A stretch of DNA of 64,000 nt from Roseibium litorale. GTDB lineage: Bacteria; Pseudomonadota; Alphaproteobacteria; Rhizobiales; Stappiaceae. Under the pieces are notes generated by a model, which saw nothing but the letters and a program-made list of their open reading frames with translations, was not told where the DNA came from and ran no database searches. Both the position numbers and the translations under genes were made by a program. Shown in pieces: positions 9,089 through 22,097 of this stretch (positions within the stretch are counted from its first letter, which is position 1; each line of letters starts with the position of its first letter). The stretch lies in the NCBI RefSeq assembly GCF_014842915.1, contig NZ_JACYXI010000005.1:62001-126000 (forward strand), in the 5' to 3' direction.

Positions 9089-9796
9089 ATGGACCTTTCA
9101 ATCCTCAGCGCCCTCAATGAAGAGCGCCTTTCCCGCCGTGCCACGATCCTTGTCACGGACACCTCGTCCGGGCAGCAGCGGCTTGTGCTGAAAGGCAGCG
9201 ACTATGCCAATGACCCGCTCGCCGAGGAACTCAGCCGCCGTTTCCGGTCCGGAAAATCCGGCATGATCGAAGGCCCGGATGGCGCCTCCCTGTTCCTGAC
9301 GGTCAGTGTGCCGCCTCCTAGGCTTGTCATCATCGGCGCCGTTCACATTTCACAGGCTCTCGTGCCCATGGCGGAAGCCACCGGTTTTGACGTGACCGTC
9401 ATTGATCCGCGCACGGCCTTTGCCACGGAAGACCGGTTTCCGGACGGCACGTTGCGCGCGGAATGGCCGGAGGATGTTCTGAAGGAGCATCCGCTCGACT
9501 CATATACTGCCGTTGCCGCGGTCACCCATGACCCCAAGATCGATGACATACCCTTGATCAGTGCGCTGAACGCGGACTGTTTCTATGTTGGCGCCCTCGG
9601 CAGCCGGAAGACCCATGGCAAACGGCTGGAGCGGTTCCGTGCCGAAGGCGTGAGCGATGCGCAAATCGCCCGGATAGACGCCCCCATCGGCCTCGACATC
9701 GGAGCGTCTTCTCCCGCCGAAATCGCCGTTTCCATTCTCGCCGGCATCATTATGGCCCTGCGGAAGGAACCGGAGCCTGCTGCCGGAGCAGCGTGA
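9089..9796 (+). CDS. XdhC family protein, Rossmann-domain half
   Basis: A 235-residue protein corresponding to the C-terminal part of XdhC/CoxF-type maturation factors. A short N-terminal region is followed by a Rossmann fold beginning PPRLVIIGAVHIS (about 76-88). Typical later motifs are VAAVTHDPKIDD, FYVGALGSRKTHGKR and PIGLDIGASSPAEIAVSI. It probably cooperates with the preceding XdhC domain gene in maturing a molybdenum hydroxylase. Its TGA overlaps the ATG of the next gene (TGATG), so the three genes form one operon. Confidence 0.88.
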   Translation: MDLSILSALNEERLSRRATILVTDTSSGQQRLVLKGSDYANDPLAEELSRRFRSGKSGMIEGPDGASLFLTVSVPPPRLVIIGAVHISQALVPMAEATGFDVTVIDPRTAFATEDRFPDGTLRAEWPEDVLKEHPLDSYTAVAAVTHDPKIDDIPLISALNADCFYVGALGSRKTHGKRLERFRAEGVSDAQIARIDAPIGLDIGASSPAEIAVSILAGIIMALRKEPEPAAGAA

Positions 9797-11439
9797 TGGA
9801 GTTCGGCCCGGTTCCGACTGCCACTGCCGCGGGCTGCATTCTGGCGCATGCAACGCGGGCGGGATCGGCCATCTTCAAGAAGGGAAGGAAGCTGAGCGAA
9901 GACGATATCGCTGTGCTTCTGGAGGCCGGCGTCGAAGGTCTTACTGTAGGCCGGCTTTCGCCCGGTGACATCGGCGAAGATGAGGCCGCCCGGATGATTG
10001 CCGAAGCTGCAGGCGGGGACAATCTGGACGTGGACGTGCCCTTTACAGGCAGGGTCAATCTCTATGCCTCCGCATCCGGCATCTTCACCGTCGACAGGCA
10101 GGCGGTTGATGCCATGAACCGCATTGACCCGGGCATCACAATTGCCACCCTGCCCGCTTTTGAGCCGGTGGACGCGGGGCGGATGGTGGCGACAGCCAAG
10201 ATCATCCCCTTTGCCGTCGGCGGGAAACAGACCCAAACGGCAGCCGAGGCAATCAGCGGTGCCTTGAACGTTGCCCCGTACCGGCCACGGAAAGTGGGAC
10301 TGGTCGCAACCTGTCTTCCGCACCTCAAGCCCTCGACCATGGACAAGACCCGCCAGGTATTGGGCGCAAGGCTCAGCCCCAGCGGCAGCACGCTGCTTGC
10401 CGAGGAAAGAGTACCGCACACCGAAAGCGCCGTATCGGATGCCCTTTCGCGGCTGCATCAGCTTGGCGCCGGTTTCTTCGTTCTCTTTGGTGCCTCCGCC
10501 GTCGTTGACGGGGACGATGTTCTGCCCTCCGGCATTCGCCGCGCAGGTGGAACGGTGGAGCATTTCGGCATGCCAGTCGATCCGGGCAACCTGCTTTTGA
10601 CCGGCACTTACAAAGGCCTGCCGGTGATCGGTGCCCCCGGCTGCGCCCGAAGCCCGAAGGAAAACGGCTTTGACTGGGTGTTGAACCGGTTGCTTGCGGA
10701 TATCCCCGTCACCGGGCAGGACATCACCGGCATGGGGGTAGGAGGCCTTCTCATGGAAATCAGTTCACGGCCCCAGCTTCGGACCCAGAGCCCTCTCCAG
10801 ACCCGCAAGGATGCCCCGCACAAAGCCGATCCGAAGGTTGCTGTGGTCATCCTGGCCGCCGGCAAGTCCAGCCGCATGGGCGGGCCCAACAAGCTTCTGG
10901 CACATCTTCACGGCAAGAGCCTGATCCGGACCGCCGCTGATGCCGCCCTTGCGAGCAAGGCCGTCAAAACCATCGTTGTCACCGGCCATATGGCCGAAGC
11001 GATCGAGGACGAACTCGCCGCAACCGCTGCCCATCTCACTCATAACCCCGAATTTAACGAGGGCATGGCTGGCTCGATCCTGGCCGGACTGGGCCAGGCA
11101 GGTGAGGAGTGCGATGCCGTTCTAATCATGCTCGGCGATATGCCTGCCATCGGTACAGATGTCCTGAACGGCATGATCAGCCAATATGCCGCCTCCCCCG
11201 GGACCCCGATCATCGTCGCCACTGCGGATGGCAAGCGTGGCAATCCCGTCCTGTGGGACAAGCAGTTCTTTCCTGATCTGCGGCGCCTGGAAGGCGACAT
11301 AGGCGCACGCCACATCATCGCCGCCAATCCGCAACTCGTCGGAGAATATGAAATCGGCGGTGCCGCGCGGCTGGATCTGGATACACCCGAAGCACTCGAA
11401 GCAGCCGGTGGCCTGTTTCCGAATGTAAAGGAATCGTAA
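9796..11439 (+). CDS. Fusion of molybdopterin-binding domain and MobA-like cytidylyltransferase
   Basis: About 547 residues in two modules. Residues 1-340 resemble the molybdopterin-binding MoeA/MogA-type region found with these operons (VPTATAAGCILAHATR at the start, later GAPGCARSPKENGFDWVLNR). Residues about 350-547 are a MobA/MocA-type nucleotidyltransferase with LAAGKSSRMGGPNKLL and MLGDMPAI. The second half is expected to attach CMP (or GMP) to molybdopterin for a molybdenum hydroxylase, matching the XdhC genes upstream. ATG 9796 is chosen; GTG 9793 is the in-frame alternative. Confidence 0.85.
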   Translation: MEFGPVPTATAAGCILAHATRAGSAIFKKGRKLSEDDIAVLLEAGVEGLTVGRLSPGDIGEDEAARMIAEAAGGDNLDVDVPFTGRVNLYASASGIFTVDRQAVDAMNRIDPGITIATLPAFEPVDAGRMVATAKIIPFAVGGKQTQTAAEAISGALNVAPYRPRKVGLVATCLPHLKPSTMDKTRQVLGARLSPSGSTLLAEERVPHTESAVSDALSRLHQLGAGFFVLFGASAVVDGDDVLPSGIRRAGGTVEHFGMPVDPGNLLLTGTYKGLPVIGAPGCARSPKENGFDWVLNRLLADIPVTGQDITGMGVGGLLMEISSRPQLRTQSPLQTRKDAPHKADPKVAVVILAAGKSSRMGGPNKLLAHLHGKSLIRTAADAALASKAVKTIVVTGHMAEAIEDELAATAAHLTHNPEFNEGMAGSILAGLGQAGEECDAVLIMLGDMPAIGTDVLNGMISQYAASPGTPIIVATADGKRGNPVLWDKQFFPDLRRLEGDIGARHIIAANPQLVGEYEIGGAARLDLDTPEALEAAGGLFPNVKES

Positions 11440-11736
11440 ACAGGCGTTCACGGCGAAAGTAATTTCCCTGTTCACCATTCAAGCCTCAGTAAAGATGACA
11501 GGGAAACTCCGGTATGCATGAAATGCAGCGCTCCCATGCTCGTCAAACTATTGCAAATTTGTGACGGGGCGCATATCTGTTTCGTGGCGCACGTATGAAC
11601 GCCCATTCTGGGGCGGGCTTTCCGCTTGTTCTACGCGCAAGTTAAATCCGGCAATCGACTGAAACTGTTCGGATCCCACCCGGGATGCTCGAGCGTATTC
11701 GTTGTACGCCTTCGAAAGACAATAAGGATAAGTTCC

Positions 11737-11946
11737 ATGGATACTCTGAGCCTCCCGCGTCCCGGTTGCTGCAAATGGGCAGAAGGTGATGCCGGTCAGT
11801 ACACGTTCCCCTGCTCCCGCCGTGTGGAATCAGGCACGTCCTACTGCGAAGAACACCGCTCCATCGTCTACATCCCGCCGGAAGAGCGCCGCCGGTCCCG
11901 GTCTTCGGGCGGCATGAGCGGCTCCTTCAAGCGCCTCGCAGCCTGA
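11737..11946 (+). CDS. Small protein resembling the C-terminal domain of GcrA
   Basis: 69 residues from ATG 11737, with AAGGA about nine bases upstream. The core CCKWAEGDAGQYTF (11-24), Cys26 and YCEEHRSIVY (36-45) closely follow the C-terminal module of the alphaproteobacterial cell-cycle regulator GcrA, which contacts sigma-70. The N-terminal DNA-binding helix-turn-helix of GcrA is absent. Cys11/12, Cys26, Cys37 and His40 could form a small metal-stabilised fold. The tail is Arg/Ser rich. The gene stands alone and ends at a strong terminator. Upstream, 11440-11736 holds a 9-bp inverted repeat TTTCCCTGT (11463) / ACAGGGAAA (11498) and no gene. Confidence 0.65.
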   Translation: MDTLSLPRPGCCKWAEGDAGQYTFPCSRRVESGTSYCEEHRSIVYIPPEERRRSRSSGGMSGSFKRLAA

Positions 11947-11967
11947 AGTCCGCAGGACGTTGACGAA

Positions 11968-12002
11968 AAAAGCCCCCGGTCAGACATGACCGGGGGCTTT
12001 TC
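11968..12002. terminator. Bidirectional terminator between the GcrA-like gene and a chemoreceptor gene
   Basis: An 11-bp stem GCCCCCGGTCA / TGACCGGGGGC with a GACA loop, flanked by A-rich sequence on the left and T-rich on the right, so it can stop transcription from both convergent genes. Confidence 0.9.
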
Positions 12003-12020
12003 ATTTTCAGCTGCTTTCGC

Positions 12021-14015
12021 CTATGCGGCCTTCACTTCCCCCAGAAATTGCTCAATTACCTTGCGCATGCTTTCCGCCTGACTGGTCAGGAGCTCGGACG
12101 CCTGAACAACGCTGCCTGCAGCCGTTTCAGTTTCCAGCGCCCCCTTGGAGACGACCACAATGCTCCGGCTGACCTCATCGGTGCCCTGAGCTGCCTGATC
12201 CACATTCGCAGAGATTTCAGCGGTTGCCGTTGACTGCTCTTCCACCGCGGAGGCAATGGACGACGCGACCGAGTTCATTTCTGCAATGATCGAGGAAATC
12301 GCCTGAATTCCGTCAACCGCCTCGCGGGTCTCGCCCTGAATGGCCGAAATCTTCGCGGAGATCTCCTCCGTTGCCTTGCCTGTCTGACTGGCAAGTTCCT
12401 TCACTTCTGCCGCAACCACTGCAAAACCCTTGCCCGCTTCGCCAGCCCGGGCCGCTTCGATCGTTGCGTTCAGGGCCAGAAGATTGGTCTGTTCCGCAAT
12501 GCTGGAAATAAGAGCGATCACTTCGCCGATATCCTCCGCGACTGTGGCCAGTCCGGAAATCTGCTTGTTTGTCTTATCGGCCTGCTCTTCTGCTTTGCTT
12601 GCGATGTTTGCGGAGTGGGCAACCTGACTGCTTACTTCGCTAATCGTGGCAGAAAGCTCTTCTGTCGCTGCAGCGACCGTCTGGACGTTAGCGCTCGCCT
12701 GTTCGGATGCGCTTGCGACCGTTGTGGCCTGGTGCGCGGTATCCTGGGCTGTTGCCGTCATCTGGCTTGCCGTCACCTGAAGTTCGCCAGAAGCCTCAGA
12801 AATCAGGTTCAGCATGGTCGTGACTTCGCCGTCGAACGTATCGATGGCTGCCGCAACCCTCGTGTTGCGCTTTTCGCGCTCAATTTGCTCAGCCTGTTGA
12901 ACGGACTCCAGACGCTGACGCTCCAAAACACCGTCCCGGAACCCGGCAATGGATTTTGCCACCGCACCGATTTCATCCCGGCGCTGCGCTTCGGCAAAGG
13001 CGACCTCTGTGTTGCCGGACGCCAGTTCCTGGGCATCGCCCACCAAGCGCCCCAGTGGTTTGACGATCCCTCTCGAAATCAGGAAGGCAAGGACAACGGA
13101 CAAAAGGAAAGCAACAGCGGCGACTAGTAAGATCTGGCCACTGGCACTTGTCGCCTTGGCCAGCGCTGCTTGTCCCAGACGCTCCGCATCCTGTCTGGAA
13201 CTCTCTTTCATCAAGCGGGCGTTGTCAGACGCTGTCGCGCCGGAAGCAAGCAGGCCGTTGTTCCTGAGTTCATTTCTCTCGCGAATGACCTCCTGAAGCT
13301 GAAGCGCCATGTCGCGATACTTGACGATCAGTGGCGATACCTCAGCAAGTATCTTTTTGCGGGAAGGATTTTCGACACTCTTCTCCAGGTCCCCGAGCAG
13401 CTTTGTAGCGGAAGCCAATTCCGCCTGAGCGCCTTCGATGTCCTCATCCAGATTGGCATCGAGGAACTTCAACACGTGGACGCGAGCCATAAGAAAGTTG
13501 TCTTGCAATTTCCCACCAAGGATCACCGTCGTAAGTTCACTGTCGGCGGCCGCTGATGAGCTCAGTTCCGACAAATTTTCACTTACCTCCAGGCCAACCT
13601 TCCCCAAGACATTGTTTACGAGATCATCGCGCCTGACATAAAGGTCAACGACCTTTTTTAGCGTATTCTCGAATGTTGCTATGTTTTCGACAATAATTCT
13701 CAGATTTTCGACGCGAGCCGGATCTTGCATTTCTTGCTGAGCCACCTGAACTCCAGCATGGACCTCCGCCAGAAACTTCCTGGCCGTTTCCAAGGATTCC
13801 GGCTGCCTCGTCCTCAGATAGTCACCGGTGCCGACGAGGACTTTCGCAATGTCGGCGTTCAGCTCGGACGCCAGCAATGCGTCTCCGCTCATATCGTCAA
13901 GGCCAGCCACCTCCTCTCCGACACCTCTCAAACTACTGAAGGACCAAGTCCCAATTCCCGCGACCAAGATAGCGACCGCCGCGAAACCTAGGCAAATTCG
14001 CAAAAGAACACTCAT
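12021..14015 (-). CDS. Methyl-accepting chemotaxis protein
   Basis: A 664-residue transmembrane chemoreceptor. TM1 is at about 4-24, followed by a roughly 270-residue all-helical periplasmic sensor (possibly an HBM-type domain, not confirmed), TM2, HAMP and a cytoplasmic signalling domain with the conserved tip [20 protein letters not shown]. Start ATG 14015 is chosen because GAGGAAGAGAG precedes it; the longer frame adds 19 residues unlike the family. The C-terminus lacks an obvious CheR-binding pentapeptide. It is a tandem paralogue of the next gene, with which it shares domain order and exact length. Confidence 0.93.
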   Translation of the reverse strand: MSVLLRICLGFAAVAILVAGIGTWSFSSLRGVGEEVAGLDDMSGDALLASELNADIAKVLVGTGDYLRTRQPESLETARKFLAEVHAGVQVAQQEMQDPARVENLRIIVENIATFENTLKKVVDLYVRRDDLVNNVLGKVGLEVSENLSELSSSAAADSELTTVILGGKLQDNFLMARVHVLKFLDANLDEDIEGAQAELASATKLLGDLEKSVENPSRKKILAEVSPLIVKYRDMALQLQEVIRERNELRNNGLLASGATASDNARLMKESSRQDAERLGQAALAKATSASGQILLVAAVAFLLSVVLAFLISRGIVKPLGRLVGDAQELASGNTEVAFAEAQRRDEIGAVAKSIAGFRDGVLERQRLESVQQAEQIEREKRNTRVAAAIDTFDGEVTTMLNLISEASGELQVTASQMTATAQDTAHQATTVASASEQASANVQTVAAATEELSATISEVSSQVAHSANIASKAEEQADKTNKQISGLATVAEDIGEVIALISSIAEQTNLLALNATIEAARAGEAGKGFAVVAAEVKELASQTGKATEEISAKISAIQGETREAVDGIQAISSIIAEMNSVASSIASAVEEQSTATAEISANVDQAAQGTDEVSRSIVVVSKGALETETAAGSVVQASELLTSQAESMRKVIEQFLGEVKAA

Positions 14016-14461
14016 TTCTCTCTCTTCCTCAAATATGGAGATAGTATCTATCTTATATTTTATGGTTAACAAAATATTAAAATAACCACTTCATCATGAT
14101 ATAATTTACAACATAAGCAGTTGTACGGGAAAATTCCGTAAATACATTCAACATCCCTCAAGTAAACTACATCGTAAACCCTTTAAAATTAAGGGGCAAT
14201 TTAGTTTTATTTCTATTTATTTCCATCAAAATCTATGCAAGTACTGAATGCATAATATAATGCGCGCATACAAGTATAAATCAAACGGGAAATTAGACAA
14301 AGCTCCGGACTACTGCACAAGAACATCAGAACGCTCTCGTCAAACCAAAGACCCTTAACCCGAGCGGACGGAATTGATTTTACGGACTCTGCCAAACTGT
14401 TTGTAGAAAGCGGACAAAGTCATGACCTCTATCAGAGATGAAGGTCTATTCGGATATAGAA
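14016..14461. other. AT-rich intergenic region between the two chemoreceptor genes
   Basis: No convincing gene: the one 60-codon frame here has no ribosome binding site or recognisable product. One counted 60-base line (from 14101) has 20 G/C. It presumably carries the promoter of the downstream chemoreceptor. An imperfect palindrome with arms TACGG / CCGTA lies at 14124-14140 and could be an operator. Confidence 0.45.
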
Positions 14462-14490
14462 AAGCCTGCGGGGAGCTACCCCGCAGGCTT
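14462..14490 (-). terminator. Terminator of the second chemoreceptor gene
   Basis: A perfect 12-bp stem AAGCCTGCGGGG / CCCCGCAGGCTT with a 5-base loop, followed on the minus strand by TTTTC. It starts 22 bases after the stop codon of the gene at 14513. Confidence 0.9.
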
Positions 14491-14512
14491 ATAGGCACAC
14501 CGGTATGGCCAA

Positions 14513-16507
14513 TCAGGCGGTCCGGACCTCGCCAAGGAAGCTTTCCACCATCTGGCGCATTTCCGTTGCCCGATCCGTGAGCCGGGTCGCTGCGTCCACG
14601 ACGGTGGACGCAGCCGTATCGGTTTCGGCTGCCGCTTCGGAAACACGGGCAATGCTGGACGTAACATTGCTTGTTCCCTTGAAGGCCTGATCCACGTTGA
14701 CCGAGATTTCATTGGTTGCCATCGACTGCTCTTCAACAGTCGCAGCAATTGCAGAGGCCACCTGGTTCATTTCATCGATGATGCGGGAGATCGACTGAAT
14801 GCCCCCTACCGCTTCACGGGTCTCGTTCTGGATGGCGGCTATCTTCTCAGAAATTTCTTCGGTCGCACGGCCGGTCTGACTCGCCAGATCCTTCACCTCA
14901 GCTGCGACAACAGCAAAGCCCCGCCCCGCCTCTCCCGCACGGGCCGCTTCAATCGTCGCGTTGAGTGCCAGAAGATTGGTCTGTTCCGCGATACTGGAGA
15001 TCAGGGCAATCACCTGACCAATGTCCTCGGCGACCGCCGCCAGTCCACCGATCTGATCATTCGTCCGCTTTGCCTCATCGGCCGCCTGCCTGGCAATGCC
15101 TGCCGAATGCGAGACGCTTGAACTGACCTCCTGGAGAGAAGCAGACAGCTCTTCCGTCGCGCTGGCCACTGTCTGGACATTTGCCGTTGCCTGCGTCGAC
15201 GCGCTCGCCACCATGGTGGCCTGGTGACTGGTGTCCTGGGCGTTGCCGGTCATCTGGGCAGCGGTCAGCTGCAGGCCAGCGGCGGCCTCACCCACATCCG
15301 CGAGGATCTGCATGACTTCCTTGTCGAAATGCTCCAGTGCAACCGTCACCCGTCCGTTCCGCTCCTCGCGGGCCGTCCGTTCCTGTTCCTGAACAATCTC
15401 CAGCCTCTGGCGCTCAAGCACACCATCACGGAACCCAGCGACGGACCGTGCAACCGCGCCGATCTCGTCCTTCCGGCTTGCTTCAGCGAAAGCGACTTCC
15501 GTATTGCCGGAAGCAAGCTCGCCCGCATCGCTTACAAGCCTCTTCAACGGTCGTGTGATTGCCAGGGACAGGATAGAGGCGAGACCAATCGCAAGCACGA
15601 AGGCGAGCGCTGCCACAGAGCCGACCTGCCACATGGTCGCGCCCATTCTGCTTTGCACCCGCCCGGACAGGGCCTTGGCCTGTTCACCACTGCGCTCTTT
15701 CAATTGTAAGGCGTCTGCACTGATCCGGCCTGCAGACGCCAGCAAGGGGCCATCCCGGAGAGCATTCAGGCTGTCGACAATTTCGCGAAGACGCGTTGCA
15801 CTGTCGAAGAAGCGGCCGGTTTGGGCAATTGCTTCATCCCGCAGCTTCGCCAGATCCCCATCCTTGGCTTTTGAGGACAGGCGCTTGAAGCGGGAGTCCA
15901 TCGACTTCTGCTGCTTTTGCATTTCATCAATGTCAGCAGGGTCATTCGAGCGCAGATATTGAGACAACGCGATGCGGGCTGAAAGGAACTTCTCATTGGC
16001 CTGCGCAGCGATGGCCGAAACATCATGGTCTTTGGCCCGCGTCGCCGTCGTCGCCAGTGCTGACAATTTGCCGGAGGCGACGGGACCCACCAGAGACATG
16101 GTGTTTAAGACTAGATCCGCCCGTTCCGCATAGAGCGCCTGCACTTGAGACAAGGCGCTGTTAAAGTCCGCCAGGCCCGCTTGCATGTCCTCAAGCACGG
16201 ACATCGCATCCGTGTCCGGTGCAGACTGAGAAGCTTCACCTATCGCCACCTCAATGGCAGCTATCTGCTCCTGGGTGGCCGTAAGATCGGCCGGGCTTTC
16301 GGTCCTCATGTACCGGTTTAGAGAAATCATGGTTCTGGACATGTCCGCGTCCAGACCAGAGGCGTTCAACGCTTTCAGATTACTCTCTTCAAGCTGTGCG
16401 ACATGTGTGCCAACCAGACCGAAGTTGACGACCGACCAGCTGCCGACCGCCGCGATCAGCAAGGCGACCAGTGCAAAGCCGAGTAAGATGCGGCTGCGGA
16501 TGCTCAT
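14513..16507 (-). CDS. Methyl-accepting chemotaxis protein, tandem paralogue
   Basis: A 664-residue chemoreceptor beginning [21 protein letters not shown]. The frame extends 100 codons further, but the chosen ATG has GGGGAG at the right distance and yields exactly the length of the neighbouring receptor. Layout: TM1, helical periplasmic domain, TM2 near residues 298-320, HAMP, then a signalling domain with [21 protein letters not shown]. The cytoplasmic half is nearly identical to the neighbour ([19 protein letters not shown] and the tip), while the sensor region has diverged, which indicates duplication followed by ligand specialisation. Confidence 0.93.
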   Translation of the reverse strand: MSIRSRILLGFALVALLIAAVGSWSVVNFGLVGTHVAQLEESNLKALNASGLDADMSRTMISLNRYMRTESPADLTATQEQIAAIEVAIGEASQSAPDTDAMSVLEDMQAGLADFNSALSQVQALYAERADLVLNTMSLVGPVASGKLSALATTATRAKDHDVSAIAAQANEKFLSARIALSQYLRSNDPADIDEMQKQQKSMDSRFKRLSSKAKDGDLAKLRDEAIAQTGRFFDSATRLREIVDSLNALRDGPLLASAGRISADALQLKERSGEQAKALSGRVQSRMGATMWQVGSVAALAFVLAIGLASILSLAITRPLKRLVSDAGELASGNTEVAFAEASRKDEIGAVARSVAGFRDGVLERQRLEIVQEQERTAREERNGRVTVALEHFDKEVMQILADVGEAAAGLQLTAAQMTGNAQDTSHQATMVASASTQATANVQTVASATEELSASLQEVSSSVSHSAGIARQAADEAKRTNDQIGGLAAVAEDIGQVIALISSIAEQTNLLALNATIEAARAGEAGRGFAVVAAEVKDLASQTGRATEEISEKIAAIQNETREAVGGIQSISRIIDEMNQVASAIAATVEEQSMATNEISVNVDQAFKGTSNVTSSIARVSEAAAETDTAASTVVDAATRLTDRATEMRQMVESFLGEVRTA

Positions 16508-16819
16508 TTTCACTCCCCATACCCACTTGCAGTAAATGGCCAGAAGAGAATGAGCGTTGCTTCTTAATATAAGTTTTCTATTCGTTCTAGACTCGAACTT
16601 AAAAATATTTTCATTACACAAGAGCGAGAAGTATTCAGAATGAAAATATTTTTTCATCATCACGTCGCGATTAGACCATGTATTTTCTTCAAGATCGAGT
16701 ACGGAAATCATAAAAATTGGATCAATTATACGGAAGAACGGCATTTCATCGCCACCCTCAAAAGAAAAAGGCGCAGCCCGTGGCCACGCCTTGTCCTGAT
16801 AACGCAATCTGAAAAGTGA
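16508..16819. other. Intergenic region between chemoreceptor and atpC
   Basis: AT-rich leader of the minus-strand chemoreceptor gene plus the atpC terminator described separately. Although a frame runs through it as an apparent N-terminal extension of the chemoreceptor, its composition and content do not look coding. No other gene is seen. Confidence 0.5.
16761..16792 (-). terminator. Terminator of the ATP synthase operon
   Basis: A hairpin with arms AAGGCG / CGCCTT and an inner GGCC/GGCT pairing, followed on the minus strand by TTTTTCTTTT. It lies 28 bases after the atpC stop codon. Confidence 0.75.
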
Positions 16820-17227
16820 TCAGGCCGCCTTGAGCGCCTGTTCGACTTCGAGAAGCTGCGAAAGAGTTTCCTGAGCCTTGCGCTTGGCTTCCGGATCCTT
16901 TGCGTCAGACACATCTTCCTCTGCGTCCTTGATCTGCTGAGCCAGAACATCCGGCTTCAGATCGGACACAGGAACTGCCTGTTCCGCAAGAACGGTAAGG
17001 CCGCCAACGGCAACGTCTGCGAAACCGCCACGCACAAAGAACTCGGTCACGGAGCCATCGGCCTTGAGAACCTTCAGGATCCCCGGCTTGATGGTGGACA
17101 TGAACGGGCTGTGGTTCTTCAGAACGCCGAATTCACCTTCGGTGCCCGGTACGACAACCTGGGTGACTTCTTCGGACAGGAGCAGGCGCTCAGGGGAGAC
17201 CAACTCGAACTGAAATACTTCGGCCAT
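16820..17227 (-). CDS. atpC: F1 ATP synthase epsilon subunit
   Basis: A 135-residue epsilon subunit. The N-terminal beta-sandwich begins [17 protein letters not shown] and includes [19 protein letters not shown]; the C-terminal helical pair is Ala/Lys/Glu rich. It is part of the central stalk and regulates rotation. Start at 17227 is chosen by homology; the frame extends 17 codons upstream. It is the last gene of the minus-strand operon atpHAGDC. Confidence 0.96.
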   Translation of the reverse strand: MAEVFQFELVSPERLLLSEEVTQVVVPGTEGEFGVLKNHSPFMSTIKPGILKVLKADGSVTEFFVRGGFADVAVGGLTVLAEQAVPVSDLKPDVLAQQIKDAEEDVSDAKDPEAKRKAQETLSQLLEVEQALKAA

Positions 17228-17330
17228 CTGGCTTGTCCCTTGTGAAACTTGCGCGGACCGCACGCTTTTGAGCGGCAATCCGGGAAATCAGGTCCGGGCG
17301 CCTGGTCTATCAGGCGCCCGGAATATTGGA

Positions 17331-19768
<2,438 letters not shown>

Positions 19769-19800
19769 GGCCGCCCCTGCTCCTTATCCCGACTGCGTTC

Positions 19801-21330
19801 TCAGGCGAAGTTCTTGGCGAATGCGTCCAGCACAGCCTTGAGCTTGGCTGTCAGATCCGCATCCAATGCCTTCTTTTCCCAGATCGCGTCCAGGAGTTCC
19901 TTGTGCTCACCGCGCAAGTTCAGCAGAAGACCTTCTTCGAAGTCGCGAACACGGTTTACCGGGAACTTGTCGAGGTAGCCGTTCACGCCTGCGTAGATCA
20001 CCGCAACCTGTTCTTCCGTCTTCAGCGGAGAGAACTGCGGCTGCTTCAGCAGCTCGGTCAGACGGGCACCACGGTTCAGCAGACGCTGGGTGGTGGCATC
20101 AAGGTCAGAACCGAACTGGGCGAAGGCGGCCATTTCACGATACTGGGCGAGTTCACCCTTAATCGGACCTGCAACCTGCTTCATCGCCTTGATCTGAGCG
20201 GACGAGCCCACGCGGGACACCGACAGACCGACGTTCACGGCCGGGCGGATACCCTGGTAGAACAGGTCCGTTTCAAGGAAGATCTGACCGTCGGTGATCG
20301 AGATCACGTTGGTCGGAATGAACGCGGACACGTCGTTGCCCTGGGTTTCGATGACCGGAAGTGCGGTCAGGGAGCCCTTGCCGTTGTCGTCGTTCAGCTT
20401 CGCTGCGCGCTCCAGAAGACGGGAGTGCAGGTAGAAAACGTCGCCCGGGAAAGCTTCACGTCCCGGCGGACGGCGGAGCAGCAGGGACATCTGACGGTAG
20501 GCCACGGCCTGCTTGGTCAAATCGTCATAGCCGATCACGGCGTGCATGGAGTTGTCACGGAAGAACTCACCCATGGCGCAGCCGGCAAACGGAGCCAGGA
20601 ACTGCAGGGGAGCTGCGTCGGAAGCGGTCGCGGCGACGACGATGGAGTATTCCAGCGCGCCGGCGTCTTCCAGGGTCTTCACGAACTGAGCAACGGTGGA
20701 GCGCTTCTGACCGATAGCGACGTAGATGCAGTACAGCTTCGCATCTTCATCGGAACCCGCATGGAGCGGCTTCTGGTTCAGGAACGTGTCCAGGATAATG
20801 GCGGTCTTGCCGGTCTGACGGTCACCGATGACCAATTCGCGCTGACCACGGCCAACCGGGATCAGGGCGTCAATAGCCTTGAGACCGGTGGACATCGGCT
20901 CGTGCACGGACTTGCGCGGCAGAATGCCAGGAGCCTTCACGTCCACGCGGCGCTTTTCGGTGAACTCGATCGGGCCCTTGCCGTCCAGCGGGTTGCCGAG
21001 CGGATCGACAACGCGGCCGAGCAGACCCTTACCAACCGGAACTTCCACGATGGCGCCGGTCCGCTTGACCGTGTCACCTTCCTTGATGGTACGGTCAGAA
21101 CCGAAAATAACGACACCGACGTTGTCGCTTTCCAGGTTCAGAGCCATACCCCGGATACCGCCCGGGAATTCAACCATTTCACCAGCCTGAACCTTGTCCA
21201 GACCGTACACACGGGCGATACCGTCACCGACGGACAGCACCTGACCGACTTCAGAAACTTCGGCTTCCTGGCCGAAGCTCTTGATCTGGTCCTTGAGGAT
21301 AGCGGAAATTTCCGCGGCCCGAATATCCAT
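19801..21330 (-). CDS. atpA: F1 ATP synthase alpha subunit
   Basis: A 509-residue alpha subunit with the nucleotide-binding loop [14 protein letters not shown] near residue 170, [13 protein letters not shown] and the arginine-finger region [10 protein letters not shown]. It forms the alpha3beta3 head. Its ATG overlaps the TGA of atpH by one base (TGATG), so translation is coupled. Confidence 0.98.
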   Translation of the reverse strand: MDIRAAEISAILKDQIKSFGQEAEVSEVGQVLSVGDGIARVYGLDKVQAGEMVEFPGGIRGMALNLESDNVGVVIFGSDRTIKEGDTVKRTGAIVEVPVGKGLLGRVVDPLGNPLDGKGPIEFTEKRRVDVKAPGILPRKSVHEPMSTGLKAIDALIPVGRGQRELVIGDRQTGKTAIILDTFLNQKPLHAGSDEDAKLYCIYVAIGQKRSTVAQFVKTLEDAGALEYSIVVAATASDAAPLQFLAPFAGCAMGEFFRDNSMHAVIGYDDLTKQAVAYRQMSLLLRRPPGREAFPGDVFYLHSRLLERAAKLNDDNGKGSLTALPVIETQGNDVSAFIPTNVISITDGQIFLETDLFYQGIRPAVNVGLSVSRVGSSAQIKAMKQVAGPIKGELAQYREMAAFAQFGSDLDATTQRLLNRGARLTELLKQPQFSPLKTEEQVAVIYAGVNGYLDKFPVNRVRDFEEGLLLNLRGEHKELLDAIWEKKALDADLTAKLKAVLDAFAKNFA

Positions 21331-21890
21331 CAGCCGACCTCTTTCATCGCGAACTTGAGTGAGTTGAGTTTGGTACGCAGCGAGGTGTCGATCATGCGGG
21401 AACCGATCTTGACCACCAGGCCGCCGATCAGAGCAGGATCCACCTTTGCCGAAATGTTTACGGACTTGCCGGAAGAGGCAGAGAGCGCCTGCTTCAGGGC
21501 AGCAACCTGATCATCCGACAGCGGCGCCGCCGAGGTCACTTCTGCGGTTGCCTCGCCACGCTTTTCAGCGAGCAGGACACGGAAGGCCTTGATCATGTCA
21601 GGAAGAACGAAGAGGCGGCGGTTGCGCGCAGCCAGCTTCACGAAATTTGCAGCAAGACCAGCGATCTTTGCCTTGTCCAGCAGAACGGTAAGCGCAGCAA
21701 GCTGCTCTTCCGCACTGAAGGCAGGGCTCTTCACAAGACGGACGAGATCAGCGCTCTCATCGAGGAGACCCTCGAAAGCAGCAAGATCCCGTTCGACGTC
21801 TGCGGTCACGCCCGTTTCCTCGGCAGATTCGAGGAGAGCGGAGGCATAACGCTTGGCCACGCCGGATACGAGAGATACGTTGTCAGTCAC
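21330..21890 (-). CDS. atpH: F1 ATP synthase delta subunit
   Basis: A 186-residue peripheral-stalk subunit, GTG start at 21890 ([20 protein letters not shown]). The C-terminal conserved region reads [22 protein letters not shown]. It is the first gene of the F1 operon. The Fo genes atpB/E/F are not in the window, consistent with the split F1/Fo loci of alphaproteobacteria. The 207 bp between it and priA hold no visible gene and probably the operon promoter. Confidence 0.96.
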   Translation of the reverse strand: MTDNVSLVSGVAKRYASALLESAEETGVTADVERDLAAFEGLLDESADLVRLVKSPAFSAEEQLAALTVLLDKAKIAGLAANFVKLAARNRRLFVLPDMIKAFRVLLAEKRGEATAEVTSAAPLSDDQVAALKQALSASSGKSVNISAKVDPALIGGLVVKIGSRMIDTSLRTKLNSLKFAMKEVG

Positions 21891-22097
21891 CAGGTCCGAG
21901 CTCTCTGACGCATTTCAAAGACCCGCAAAACTGTCACCAGAAGCAAGCCATTGAAATATTGAGTGAATTCTGGATCAGAAGGTAAGACGGCAGAACCGTT
22001 CCCCCAAAGCCGCGCCTCAATTAGCACAGGGTTTCATGGTGTGCAACTTCACCGAAAGGCGGTAAAGCGCCATTTCTTGCTGTTTTTTGCGTGACTG

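Noticed and set aside
14213..14395. 60-codon frame in the AT-rich spacer between chemoreceptors
   Set aside because: No ribosome binding site, no recognisable product and AT-rich non-coding composition.
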